From Oscillospiraceae bacterium (GTDB taxonomy: Bacteria; Bacillota; Clostridia; Oscillospirales; Acutalibacteraceae), in assembly GCA_902791235.1 (NCBI GenBank), contig CADAUV010000007.1:1-38490 (forward strand): a stretch of DNA of 38,490 nucleotides. The letters run 5' to 3'. This document shows positions 23,838-31,212 of this stretch, piece after piece (within the stretch, counting starts at the first letter, position 1; each line of letters begins with the position of its first letter). The notes under the pieces were generated by a model. The model was not told where the DNA came from. It worked only from the letters and a program-made list of their open reading frames with translations, and did no database searches. Position numbers and translations under genes: made by a program.

Positions 23838-25562
23838 ATGTTATATCCTCAGCTTAATGAAAGCAGGCTTCGTATCAGCCTTGACGGCATATGGGATTTT
23901 AAAAGGGGTGGAGAAAGCCTTGATGTTTCGCTGCTTGAAAAAGGTTTTGGCGGCACTGAAACTATGGCTGTTCCTGCCTCCTATAACGAGCAGAAAAGCG
24001 ATAAAACGCTATTTGAACACTACGGCTATGTCTATTATCAGAGAAAGCTTAAGCTTCCCCTGAAGGCTTTAGAAGGTCAGCGGACGGTGCTTTATTTCTC
24101 AGCGGTAACTCACAGTGCAGTTGTTTATTTTAACGGCAAAAAGCTTTGCGAGCATAAGGGCGGATTTCTCCCCTTCGAGGCTGAACTTGACCCCTCGCAG
24201 CTTGAAGTGGAAAATCTCCTTACGGTTGCTGTTGACAACAGGGTTAACACTTCAACTCTTCCCGTGGGTAATGACAGCCACGCTATGTTTTCAGACGGGC
24301 TTCCCGATTTTGAAAGTGTGAAAAATACAAGCGTTAAACCTAAGAATTACCCGAACTTCGATTTCTTTAACTATTGCGGAATTAACCGCAGTGTTTATAT
24401 TTATACAACGCCGAAGGAGTATATAAGCGATATAACGGTTTTCGGCGATATGTACGGAAATATTACGGCTGAGGCTGAGTGTTTTGGCGGTATGGCGCAG
24501 GTCGAGATTTACGACGGCGACAGGATGGTTTTAAAAGGCGGAGCAGGGGAAAGTCTGAAGCTTGAAAATCCTGTTTTGTGGGAGCCTTTAAAGCCGTATC
24601 TTTATACAGCTCGCTTCGTTTGCGGCGATGACAGCTATGAGGTACCCTTCGGCTTCCGCTCGGTGGAGGTACGCGGCACCCGTTTTTTGATTAACGGCAA
24701 GCCGTTTTACTTCAAGGGCTTTGGTAAGCATGAGGACAGCGATACCCACGGCAGAGGTATCGACGAAGCGCTGAATGTCAAGGATGTTTCACTAATCAAA
24801 TGGATTAACGCCAATTCCTTTCGCACCTCGCATTATCCTTACAGCGAGGAGATGCTAAGCCTCTGCGACCGCGAGGGTATTGTTGTAATCGCGGAAACTT
24901 CCGCAGTCGGACTGAACGGCAGGAGCTATGCTTCCTGCAGGGAGCATCACCGCGATGTCATAAAGGATATGATAGCCCGTGATAAAAACCATCCCTGTAT
25001 AGTGATGTGGTCGCTTGCAAACGAGCCCGATACAGAGTGTGAGGAGGCGTATGATTACTTTATGCCTCTTTATGAGCTTGCTCATAGCTGCGACCCTCAG
25101 AACAGACCTGTAACAACAGTTGTCTGTAATAATAATTACCTTAAAGACAGGGTGGTTTCCGCTATGGATGTTATGTGCGTTAACCGTTATTACGGCTGGT
25201 ATATCTTCGGCGGAGATACTGATGCGGCAGCGCAGGCGCTTGACAATGAGCTTAAGTATTTTGAAAGCTTCGGCAAGCCGATTATTATAACCGAGTACGG
25301 CGCCGATGCCGTATCAGGTGTACACAGTGTTTATGCAAATATGTTTACCGAGGAATATCAGGTTGAGTTTTACAAGGCGTTTAATTCGGTGCTTGATAAT
25401 TATTCGTTTGTTGCAGGCGAGCAGGTTTGGAACTTTGCCGATTTTGCTACGGTGCAGGGCTTAATGCGCGTTGACGGTAATAAGAAGGGCATTTTTACGC
25501 GCGAGCGCAGACCTAAGCTTGCGGCACATTATCTGAAAAAAAGATGGTCGGAGGTTAAATGA
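23838..25562 (+). CDS. uidA: Beta-glucuronidase (GH2)
   Basis: 574 residues, cytoplasmic, with the GH2 order: sugar-binding domain, Ig-like domain, TIM barrel. It hydrolyses beta-D-glucuronides. GUS markers are GFGKHEDSDTHGRG, NSFRTSHYPYSEEM, acid/base Glu396 in SLANEPD, nucleophile Glu486 in ITEYGAD, and the NxK carboxylate motif (Asn548, Lys550 in DGNKKGIF), which separates glucuronidases from galactosidases. The active-site loop between AETSAVGLNG and the next helix is short, matching the 'no loop 1' class of gut enzymes. Possible starts are GTG 23829 and ATGs 23832 and 23838; GGGTGA favours 23838. It is the first gene of a four-gene operon. Confidence 0.92.
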   Translation: MLYPQLNESRLRISLDGIWDFKRGGESLDVSLLEKGFGGTETMAVPASYNEQKSDKTLFEHYGYVYYQRKLKLPLKALEGQRTVLYFSAVTHSAVVYFNGKKLCEHKGGFLPFEAELDPSQLEVENLLTVAVDNRVNTSTLPVGNDSHAMFSDGLPDFESVKNTSVKPKNYPNFDFFNYCGINRSVYIYTTPKEYISDITVFGDMYGNITAEAECFGGMAQVEIYDGDRMVLKGGAGESLKLENPVLWEPLKPYLYTARFVCGDDSYEVPFGFRSVEVRGTRFLINGKPFYFKGFGKHEDSDTHGRGIDEALNVKDVSLIKWINANSFRTSHYPYSEEMLSLCDREGIVVIAETSAVGLNGRSYASCREHHRDVIKDMIARDKNHPCIVMWSLANEPDTECEEAYDYFMPLYELAHSCDPQNRPVTTVVCNNNYLKDRVVSAMDVMCVNRYYGWYIFGGDTDAAAQALDNELKYFESFGKPIIITEYGADAVSGVHSVYANMFTEEYQVEFYKAFNSVLDNYSFVAGEQVWNFADFATVQGLMRVDGNKKGIFTRERRPKLAAHYLKKRWSEVK

Positions 25563-25563
25563 T

Positions 25564-27405
25564 ATGGATTTTACCGTTCAGTGGCGCCTTGCAGGGGACG
25601 AATACGGAGGCGGCTTCACAAACGGCTTTTCGCTGACAAACGGAGAGTCGGTCAGGGATATGACGCCTGTCGAAAAAAACGCTGACAAAACGGTGTTTGA
25701 AGGTAAACACGGCCACAGACTCACCTGTTTTCACAAGACGGAAAAGGGCGTTACCTTCTGTAAAACGCTTTTTGAAAACCTCAGTGGCGAAACTTCGCGC
25801 CTTGAGCTTCTTTCAAGCTTCGCAATAAACGGTATAAGCGCTGACAGGATGTACCGCGCTCAGTCCTTCTGGAGTGCGGAGGGAAAGCTTTTGCGTCAGG
25901 ATTTAACTGAGCTTGATATGGAGCCTTCGTGGGCAAAGCACGGTGTGAGGATTGAAAAATTCGGTCAGACAGGCTCAATGCCCGTGCGCAAATGGTTTCC
26001 GTTTTTAGTGCTTGAAAACAGCGCTGATAACAGCTTTCTGGGAGTTCAGCTTTACTGTCCGTCGAGCTGGCAGATTGAGGTTTTGCGCCGTGATGAAAGC
26101 GTTTATATCACAGGCGGACTTGCGGACAGGGATTTCGGTCAGTGGTATAAGGATATAAAAAACGGCGAGTGCTTTGAGTCGCCGCGTGCGGTTGTCGCTT
26201 GCGGCAAATCGCTTTATGAGGTGTGCGATAAGCTCGTCAAGGCGCAGTCGCCGAAAATATCTCCGACGGACGCGGATATGCCCGTTATATTTAACGAGTA
26301 CTGTACGAGCTGGGGCAATCCCACTCTTGAGAATATAAAAAAGACCGCTGAAAAGCTTGAAGGCACGGGAGTAAAGTATCTTGTGATGGACAGCGGCTGG
26401 TATCGCGGTCATGATGAGGGCGACTGGTTTTCAATGACAGGCGACTGGATACCGAGCAGCGAGCTTTTCCCAAACGGTATAAAGGAGGCAGCCGATACCG
26501 TAAGACAGCGCGGAATGATTCCGGGTATATGGTATGAATTTGAATGTGCCGGCGGTATGGCTGACATTTACGGCAGAGAGGATATGCTGTTAAAAAGGGA
26601 CGGCGTGCCTGTAACTGTCGGCGGCAGGCGTTTTCTTGATATGAGGAAAGGCGCCGTGCGTGAGTTTCTTGACAGCCGCGTTACTTCGCTTTTGAAGGAG
26701 GCTGGCTTTGGTTATATAAAGGTCGATTATAATGAGAACACAGGCGTCGGCGTCGACGGTGCTGAAAGCTATGGCGAAGGCTTAAGGCAGAGCGTTCTTG
26801 CGACTCAGGATTTCTTTTCGCATCTGACGGAGGAAATACCCGACCTTGTTATTGAAAACTGTTCAAGCGGCGGACACAGGCTTGAGCCGTCGTTTATGGA
26901 GCTTTGCTCCCAGGCGAGCTTTTCCGACGCTCACGAATGTAAGTCGATACCTCTTATCGGCGCAAACCTGCAGAGGCTTATAAGACCCGAGCAGTGTCAG
27001 ATTTGGGCGGTGCTGAGAGCGGAGGCTGACCTTCACAGGATTAATTTTGTACTGACTTCTGCATTTTTCGGAAGGCTCTGCCTTTCGGGCGAGGTCTTTG
27101 ACCTTGATGAAAAGCAGTGGAGAGCTGTCAAAGAGGCAATTGCTTTTTACGAAAAAATAAAGCATATAATCAAGGACGGCTTCACCTCATACATATATAC
27201 AAATGTTAGCGATTACTCAGCGCCTGAGGGCTATCAGGCGGCTTTAAGGGAGCTTGATAATGAAGCTCTCCTTCTTGTTCATACCTTTGAAAACGGAGCA
27301 AATCCGCCTGTTGAGAATTTGCTTAACGGTTATGAAATTGCGGAAGAATTCGGCTCTGATACCGACGGTGATTTTCGCGGTAAGGCATATCTGCTCAGGA
27401 GGTAA
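25564..27405 (+). CDS. GH36 alpha-galactosidase-like glycosidase
   Basis: 613 residues without signal peptide. After an N-terminal beta-sandwich (about 1-240) the barrel has clan GH-D motifs: LVMDSGWYRG, GIWYEFE, YIKVDYNENTG (Asp388, predicted nucleophile), ENCSSGGHR and SFSDAHE (Asp455, predicted acid/base). This fits retaining GH36 enzymes acting on alpha-galactose or alpha-N-acetylgalactosamine. It differs strongly from the GH36-like protein at 9569, so the two are not recent duplicates. ATG 25564 starts 1 bp after the stop of the glucuronidase, implying coupled translation. The next gene follows after 2 bp. Confidence 0.85.
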   Translation: MDFTVQWRLAGDEYGGGFTNGFSLTNGESVRDMTPVEKNADKTVFEGKHGHRLTCFHKTEKGVTFCKTLFENLSGETSRLELLSSFAINGISADRMYRAQSFWSAEGKLLRQDLTELDMEPSWAKHGVRIEKFGQTGSMPVRKWFPFLVLENSADNSFLGVQLYCPSSWQIEVLRRDESVYITGGLADRDFGQWYKDIKNGECFESPRAVVACGKSLYEVCDKLVKAQSPKISPTDADMPVIFNEYCTSWGNPTLENIKKTAEKLEGTGVKYLVMDSGWYRGHDEGDWFSMTGDWIPSSELFPNGIKEAADTVRQRGMIPGIWYEFECAGGMADIYGREDMLLKRDGVPVTVGGRRFLDMRKGAVREFLDSRVTSLLKEAGFGYIKVDYNENTGVGVDGAESYGEGLRQSVLATQDFFSHLTEEIPDLVIENCSSGGHRLEPSFMELCSQASFSDAHECKSIPLIGANLQRLIRPEQCQIWAVLRAEADLHRINFVLTSAFFGRLCLSGEVFDLDEKQWRAVKEAIAFYEKIKHIIKDGFTSYIYTNVSDYSAPEGYQAALRELDNEALLLVHTFENGANPPVENLLNGYEIAEEFGSDTDGDFRGKAYLLRR

Positions 27406-27407
27406 TT

Positions 27408-28880
27408 ATGACTAAACAGGATTATTTAAAACAGATTGACAATGTGATTGAAAACGGAAAGTATAAGGATAACTGGGCGAGCCTTTCTCACCATAAAACT
27501 CCCTCGTGGTACTACCGTGATAAGCTCGGTATCTTTATTCACTGGGGAATTTACAGCGTGCCTGCCTTCGGTAACGAGTGGTATTCGCGCGGAATGTACG
27601 ACAAGAATCATCCCGAGTATGAGCATCATATAAAGACCTATGGAACGCAGGATAAATTCGGCTATAAGGATTTTATCCCTATGTTTAAAGGCGAGCGCTT
27701 TGACGCGCAGGAGTGGGTAAAGCTCTTTAAAAAAGCAGGCGCGAGATATGTTATGCCCGTGTGTGAGCATCACGACGGCTTTGCGATGTATAAAACAGGG
27801 TTTAACCGCTGGAACAGCGCCGAGATGGGCCCCTGCCGCGATATAGCAGGAGAGCTTAAAAAAGCCTGCGAGAAGGAGAGCCTTACCTTCTGCGCTTCAA
27901 CTCACAGGGCTGAGCATTATTTTTTTATGAATACGGGCAGGACAATTGAAAGTGATGTAAATGATGATAATTACAGGGATTTTTACGGACCCGCGTATCT
28001 TTGCCCTGAGCTTAACAGCGATGAAATTCATAAGACCACAGCGGATACTTATTCAATCGGAGCAAGCAGGGAATGGCTCGAGGACTGGCTTGTACGCACC
28101 TGTGAGCTTATCGACAATTATCAGCCGGGTATTCTCTATTTTGACTGGTGGATTCATAATCATTCCTTTAAGCCGTATCTTAAAAAGCTCTGTGCATATT
28201 ATTACAACAGAGCTGAGCAGTGGGGCAGGGAGGTAACTATAAATTACAAGCACGAGGCTTTCGCGCCGACAGTCGCAACCTTTGATGTTGAGCGGGGAGC
28301 GCTTACGGATATTTCTCCTGTGCCGTGGCAGACCGATACCGCAATCGGCAAGTGCTCATGGGGATACCGCCGGGATAATGAATATAAGAGCCCGCGTCAG
28401 ATTATTTGTGATTTTGTCGATATAGTAAGTAAGAACGGAATGCTTCTTCTGAATATAGGACCCAAAGCGGACGGCACAATTACCGAGGAGGAAACGAAGG
28501 TCCTTCTCGAGCTTGGTAAGTGGATGGATAAAAACAGCGAGGGTATTTACGGCACCACCTTCTGGAAGCAGTTTGGCGAGGGCGAAATAAATAACGAGGC
28601 AGGCTTTTTCAAGGACGGAGATGAGAAAAATTATACAAGCTCGGACTTCCGCTTCACCTATAAGGACGGCTGCGTTTATGCTTTTCAGATGCGTCCCGAC
28701 GGCAAAGATGTAAGGATAAAGACTTTCAAAAAGCACGAGCGCCACGACTTTCTTGTAAGCAGCGTAACGCTTCTTGAAACAGGCGAAAAGGTTTCCTTTG
28801 AGCGAAACGCCGACTGTATGGTCGTAAAAAATGATGTAAAGTCTGATAATCCGCTGTGCTTTAAAATTGAGGTTGAATAA
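27408..28880 (+). CDS. Alpha-L-fucosidase (GH29)
   Basis: 490 residues, cytoplasmic. GH29 signatures: KLGIFIHWGIYSVPAFGNEWYS near residue 40, YVMPVCEHHDGFAMY near 120, and the nucleophile segment ILYFDWW with Asp246. The C-terminal 120 residues form a beta-sandwich. It removes terminal alpha-L-fucose with retention. The acid/base residue is variable in this family and I do not assign it. CAGGAGG precedes ATG 27408. It sits in one operon with GUS and GH36, suggesting that a fucose- and glucuronate-containing glycoside is dismantled inside the cell. Confidence 0.92.
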   Translation: MTKQDYLKQIDNVIENGKYKDNWASLSHHKTPSWYYRDKLGIFIHWGIYSVPAFGNEWYSRGMYDKNHPEYEHHIKTYGTQDKFGYKDFIPMFKGERFDAQEWVKLFKKAGARYVMPVCEHHDGFAMYKTGFNRWNSAEMGPCRDIAGELKKACEKESLTFCASTHRAEHYFFMNTGRTIESDVNDDNYRDFYGPAYLCPELNSDEIHKTTADTYSIGASREWLEDWLVRTCELIDNYQPGILYFDWWIHNHSFKPYLKKLCAYYYNRAEQWGREVTINYKHEAFAPTVATFDVERGALTDISPVPWQTDTAIGKCSWGYRRDNEYKSPRQIICDFVDIVSKNGMLLLNIGPKADGTITEEETKVLLELGKWMDKNSEGIYGTTFWKQFGEGEINNEAGFFKDGDEKNYTSSDFRFTYKDGCVYAFQMRPDGKDVRIKTFKKHERHDFLVSSVTLLETGEKVSFERNADCMVVKNDVKSDNPLCFKIEVE

Positions 28881-28881
28881 T

Positions 28882-29358
28882 ATGTTTCGTGAAATGAGAA
28901 GATTTAAACAGCAGATAAGCGCTGATGAGTGCGAAACAGTGCTTAAAAATGAAACAAGGGGAGTGCTTTCGCTTTTGGGCGACAACGGCTATCCCTACGG
29001 TATTCCAATGAATCATTATTACTGCGAGGAGGACGGAAAGCTCTATTTCCACGGCGCGAAGGAAGGCCATAAAATTGACTCTCTGAAAAGGTGCGACAAG
29101 GTCTGTTATACAGTTTATGACAAGGGTTACCGTCGTGAAGGCGAGTGGTCGCTCAATGTTAAAAGCGTTGTGGTTTTCGGCAGAATATCTCTTGTGGAAA
29201 ATGAAGAAAAAGCAATTGACATCTGCACAAAGCTTTGCAGAAAATTCACCGACGATGAAGACTATCTGCGCCGCGAGCTTGAGAATGCCCTGCCGCGTGT
29301 TCAGTGCCTTGAGCTAACGCCTGAGCATATAACAGGCAAGCTTGTAAATGAATCATAA
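28882..29358 (+). CDS. PNPOx-fold flavin-binding protein (NimA-like)
   Basis: 158 residues. The split-barrel pattern of pyridoxamine-phosphate-oxidase-like proteins is visible: MRRFKQQISADECETVL, GVLSLLGDNGYPYGIPMNHYY, KLYFHGAKEGHKIDSL, and the strand VKSVVVFGRISLV. Such proteins bind FMN or F420. NimA-type members reduce 5-nitroimidazoles. ATG 28882 follows the fucosidase stop by 1 bp and ends the glycosidase operon. A role tied to glycoside use, such as reducing a released aglycone, is only a guess from position. Confidence 0.82.
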   Translation: MFREMRRFKQQISADECETVLKNETRGVLSLLGDNGYPYGIPMNHYYCEEDGKLYFHGAKEGHKIDSLKRCDKVCYTVYDKGYRREGEWSLNVKSVVVFGRISLVENEEKAIDICTKLCRKFTDDEDYLRRELENALPRVQCLELTPEHITGKLVNES

Positions 29359-29368
29359 TTAATAAAAC

Positions 29369-29404
29369 AAAACACCTCGGTTAGAATATAACTGAGGTGT
29401 TTTT
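29369..29404 (+). terminator. Terminator hairpin that also holds the spoVAD ribosome site
   Basis: AAAACACCTCGGTT (29369-29382) pairs with AACTGAGGTGTTTT (29390-29403) with one G-T pair. The 3' arm contains GAGGTG (29394-29399), the only ribosome site for spoVAD, whose ATG is the base after the T tract. Confidence 0.8.
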
Positions 29405-30055
29405 ATGTTTAAAAAAGGTAAAACGATTCTTTTTGATAATCCTCCCGTAATAACGGGTCACGCAGGCGTGGCAGGCAAAAAAGAGGGCGAGGGTCCTCTT
29501 GCCGAATACTTCGATATGATTTTTGAGGATTCAAGCCTCGGGAGAAAATCCTTTGAGCTTGCCGAGTCAGCAATGCTCAATAAGGCGATTTCATTATCCC
29601 TTGATAATGCCGGCAGGAGTCCGTCCGAGCTTGATTTTATATTGAGCGGCGACCTGCTTAATCAGTGCGTCGGCTCAAGCTTTGCCGTCAAGGAAATGGG
29701 CGTGCCTAGCATCGGTATGTACGGGGCATGCTCAACTATGGCGCTTACGCTGGCAACCTCTGCAATGCTGATTGACGCAGGCGCAACCTGCTGCGCCGCA
29801 GCCGCGTCAAGCCATTTCTGCTCAAGTGAAAGGCAGTTTCGCTACCCTCTTGAATACGGCGGACAGCGCACGCCGACGGCGCAGTGGACGGTAACAGGTG
29901 CAGGCAGCGCAGTGGTGGAAAAACAACCGCCCGATAATGCAAAATATGCAAAAATCACCGCCGCCCATATCGGTACAATCACCGACCTCTCAATCTCCGA
30001 CCCCGCAAATATGGGCGCCGCCATGGCACCTGTAAGTGGTAGAATTAGACCATAA
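29405..30055 (+). pseudogene. spoVAD: Truncated spoVAD (stage V sporulation protein AD)
   Basis: The first 209 codons match SpoVAD closely: TILFDNPPVITGHAGVAGKKEGEGP, LSGDLLNQCVG, MYGACSTMALT, SSHFCSSERQFRYPLEYGGQ, TVTGAGSAVV and DPANMGAAMAP. SpoVAD has a thiolase fold and carries dipicolinic acid into the forespore; the full protein is about 340 residues. After MGAAMAP, where AAADT is expected, the frame continues with seven unrelated residues (VSGRIRP) and stops at 30055. The break at about 30031 is where the TnpV-bearing DNA begins. The missing 3' part and spoVAE may lie beyond the window. The usual partner spoVAC is not upstream, where the glycosidase operon stands instead. Confidence 0.85.
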
Positions 30056-30133
30056 GGTGGTGCAAAACTTATCTACGAAATACTGCAAGAAAGGAGGAAA
30101 ACCGACAATATAAATCTACATATTGTACCACCT
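30055..30133 (+). repeat. Inverted repeat flanking the tnpV leader
   Basis: AGGTGGTGCAA (30055-30065) and TTGTACCACCT (30123-30133) are complementary at ten of eleven positions; the exception is a G-T pair, so the RNA stem would be unbroken. It ends 2 bp before the AAAGGAGG of tnpV. It could be an element end, a recombinase site or a leader fold. Confidence 0.5.
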
Positions 30134-30146
30134 GAAAGGAGGTAAA

Positions 30147-30674
30147 ATGTTAGTCAGAAATAATCTTACATACACAGAAATTGACGGGATTAACTACCCC
30201 GATTTTAAGGAAGGCAAGACTCCTCCCAAGCCAATAGGTCAATGGGGACGCAGGCACGCTTTCTATCTCAAAGAGTTCAACTATCCGAAGTATTTTCGTC
30301 TGCTCTGCACAGCGGATATGTATGATTACCTTGAACTTGTAAACGAAGAAGCTACCGAGCTGTACGATAAGCTGATTGAGCAGTACAAGAAAAAGCAAGG
30401 CGTAACCGAAAAACTCAAAGCAAAAGATATGATGGACTGGGTTGGCAGGATGAACAATATCCACAATCAAGTTACCGAAGTTGTATACAGTCAAGTGATT
30501 TTTGTTGATGAGGCGGTCAAGCAAGAACGCGTGGAACGCTATAAGCGATATAAGGGTGCGCTAAAGCCGGACGAAGAACCAGACTTCAAATCATTCGCTG
30601 AATTTGAAAAGAAAGAGGAGAGAAATCGGAAAGCAAGAGAAAAACGAAAGGCTAAAAAGAATGGATGTTCTTGA
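30147..30674 (+). CDS. tnpV: TnpV-like transposon-encoded protein
   Basis: 175 residues. Residues about 25-120 match TnpV, a protein of unknown function first named in Tn4451-type elements: PIGQWGRRHAFYLKE, a helix with LLCTADMYDYL, the VTEKLKAKDMMDWVGRMNNI block, and VYSQVIFV. Beyond the usual end the protein has about 50 extra residues, highly charged and finishing in a Lys/Arg-rich run. AAAGGAGG (30135-30142) precedes ATG 30147. It overlaps the next small gene by 14 nt. It marks the left part of the element that broke spoVAD. Confidence 0.75.
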   Translation: MLVRNNLTYTEIDGINYPDFKEGKTPPKPIGQWGRRHAFYLKEFNYPKYFRLLCTADMYDYLELVNEEATELYDKLIEQYKKKQGVTEKLKAKDMMDWVGRMNNIHNQVTEVVYSQVIFVDEAVKQERVERYKRYKGALKPDEEPDFKSFAEFEKKEERNRKAREKRKAKKNGCS

Positions 30675-30924
30675 AGAATTGTGGCACGGAAATATCGCCC
30701 CGCAAGAGTTTAACCATATCGAAGACAGTCCGGATTATCAAAACTCACTCCGCTTGGTGAACAACAACCGTGAGCGTTTAGAAAAGGGCTTATCGGAATA
30801 CCAAAACGACCTTTTTGAACGCTATAATACCAGCGTTGACGAACTAAACTCCCAGTCCGAACTCGATGCCTTCAAATCCGGCTTCAAACTAGCCACCCGC
30901 CTCATAATTTCCGCAATTACATAA
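30661..30924 (+). CDS. DUF6809-like small protein of mobile elements
   Basis: 87 residues. The opening VLEELWHGNIAPQE, the middle NRERLEKGLSEYQNDLFERY and the end FKSGFKLATRLIISAI follow the pattern of DUF6809 proteins, small helical proteins of unknown function common on clostridial conjugative elements. ATG 30661 lies inside the end of tnpV, so translation is coupled. A strong terminator follows 12 bp later, making tnpV plus this gene a closed two-gene unit. Confidence 0.7.
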   Translation: MDVLEELWHGNIAPQEFNHIEDSPDYQNSLRLVNNNRERLEKGLSEYQNDLFERYNTSVDELNSQSELDAFKSGFKLATRLIISAIT

Positions 30925-30935
30925 CAAAAACCAAG

Positions 30936-30967
30936 CAGTTGATGACACCCGTCACCAACTGTTTTTT
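30936..30967 (+). terminator. Terminator after the tnpV unit
   Basis: CAGTTGATGAC (30936-30946) pairs with GTCACCAACTG (30951-30961), with one G-T pair and an ACCC loop, followed by TTTTTT. The composition drops to very AT-rich right after it. Confidence 0.9.
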
Positions 30968-31054
30968 CTCATTTTTATGCTTTTTTTGTCAAATTTTTGT
31001 CTTTTTTTGAAAATTGTATTGACTTTTATAATAGTTTGTGCTTGTTTGAAATAG

Positions 31055-31188
31055 ACTTTTATATACAGTACATAATATTGTACACAAACCTAAAAGTATT
31101 GTAAAAAAAACAGATATATGTTATATTAATTTAATATACAATGTTTTTTACGACGTTTTTTGACGGTTAACTGTCAGTATATAAAAGT
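31055..31188 (+). promoter_or_regulatory. Repeat-rich control region before the helicase-nuclease gene
   Basis: A perfect 12-bp inverted repeat spans the region: ACTTTTATATAC (31055-31066) and GTATATAAAAGT (31177-31188). Between and beside them are GTACA...TGTAC (31068-31083), GTAAAAAA.../...TTTTTTAC near 31100-31150, and a near-palindrome TGACGGTTAACTGTCA (31161-31176). Promoter-like hexamers exist (TTGAAA 31046, TTGACG 31160) but none has ideal spacing. This looks like an operator region for an autoregulated operon. No regulator gene is visible. Confidence 0.45.
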
Positions 31189-31212
31189 ACTAAAATTCAA
31201 GGAGTACTATTT

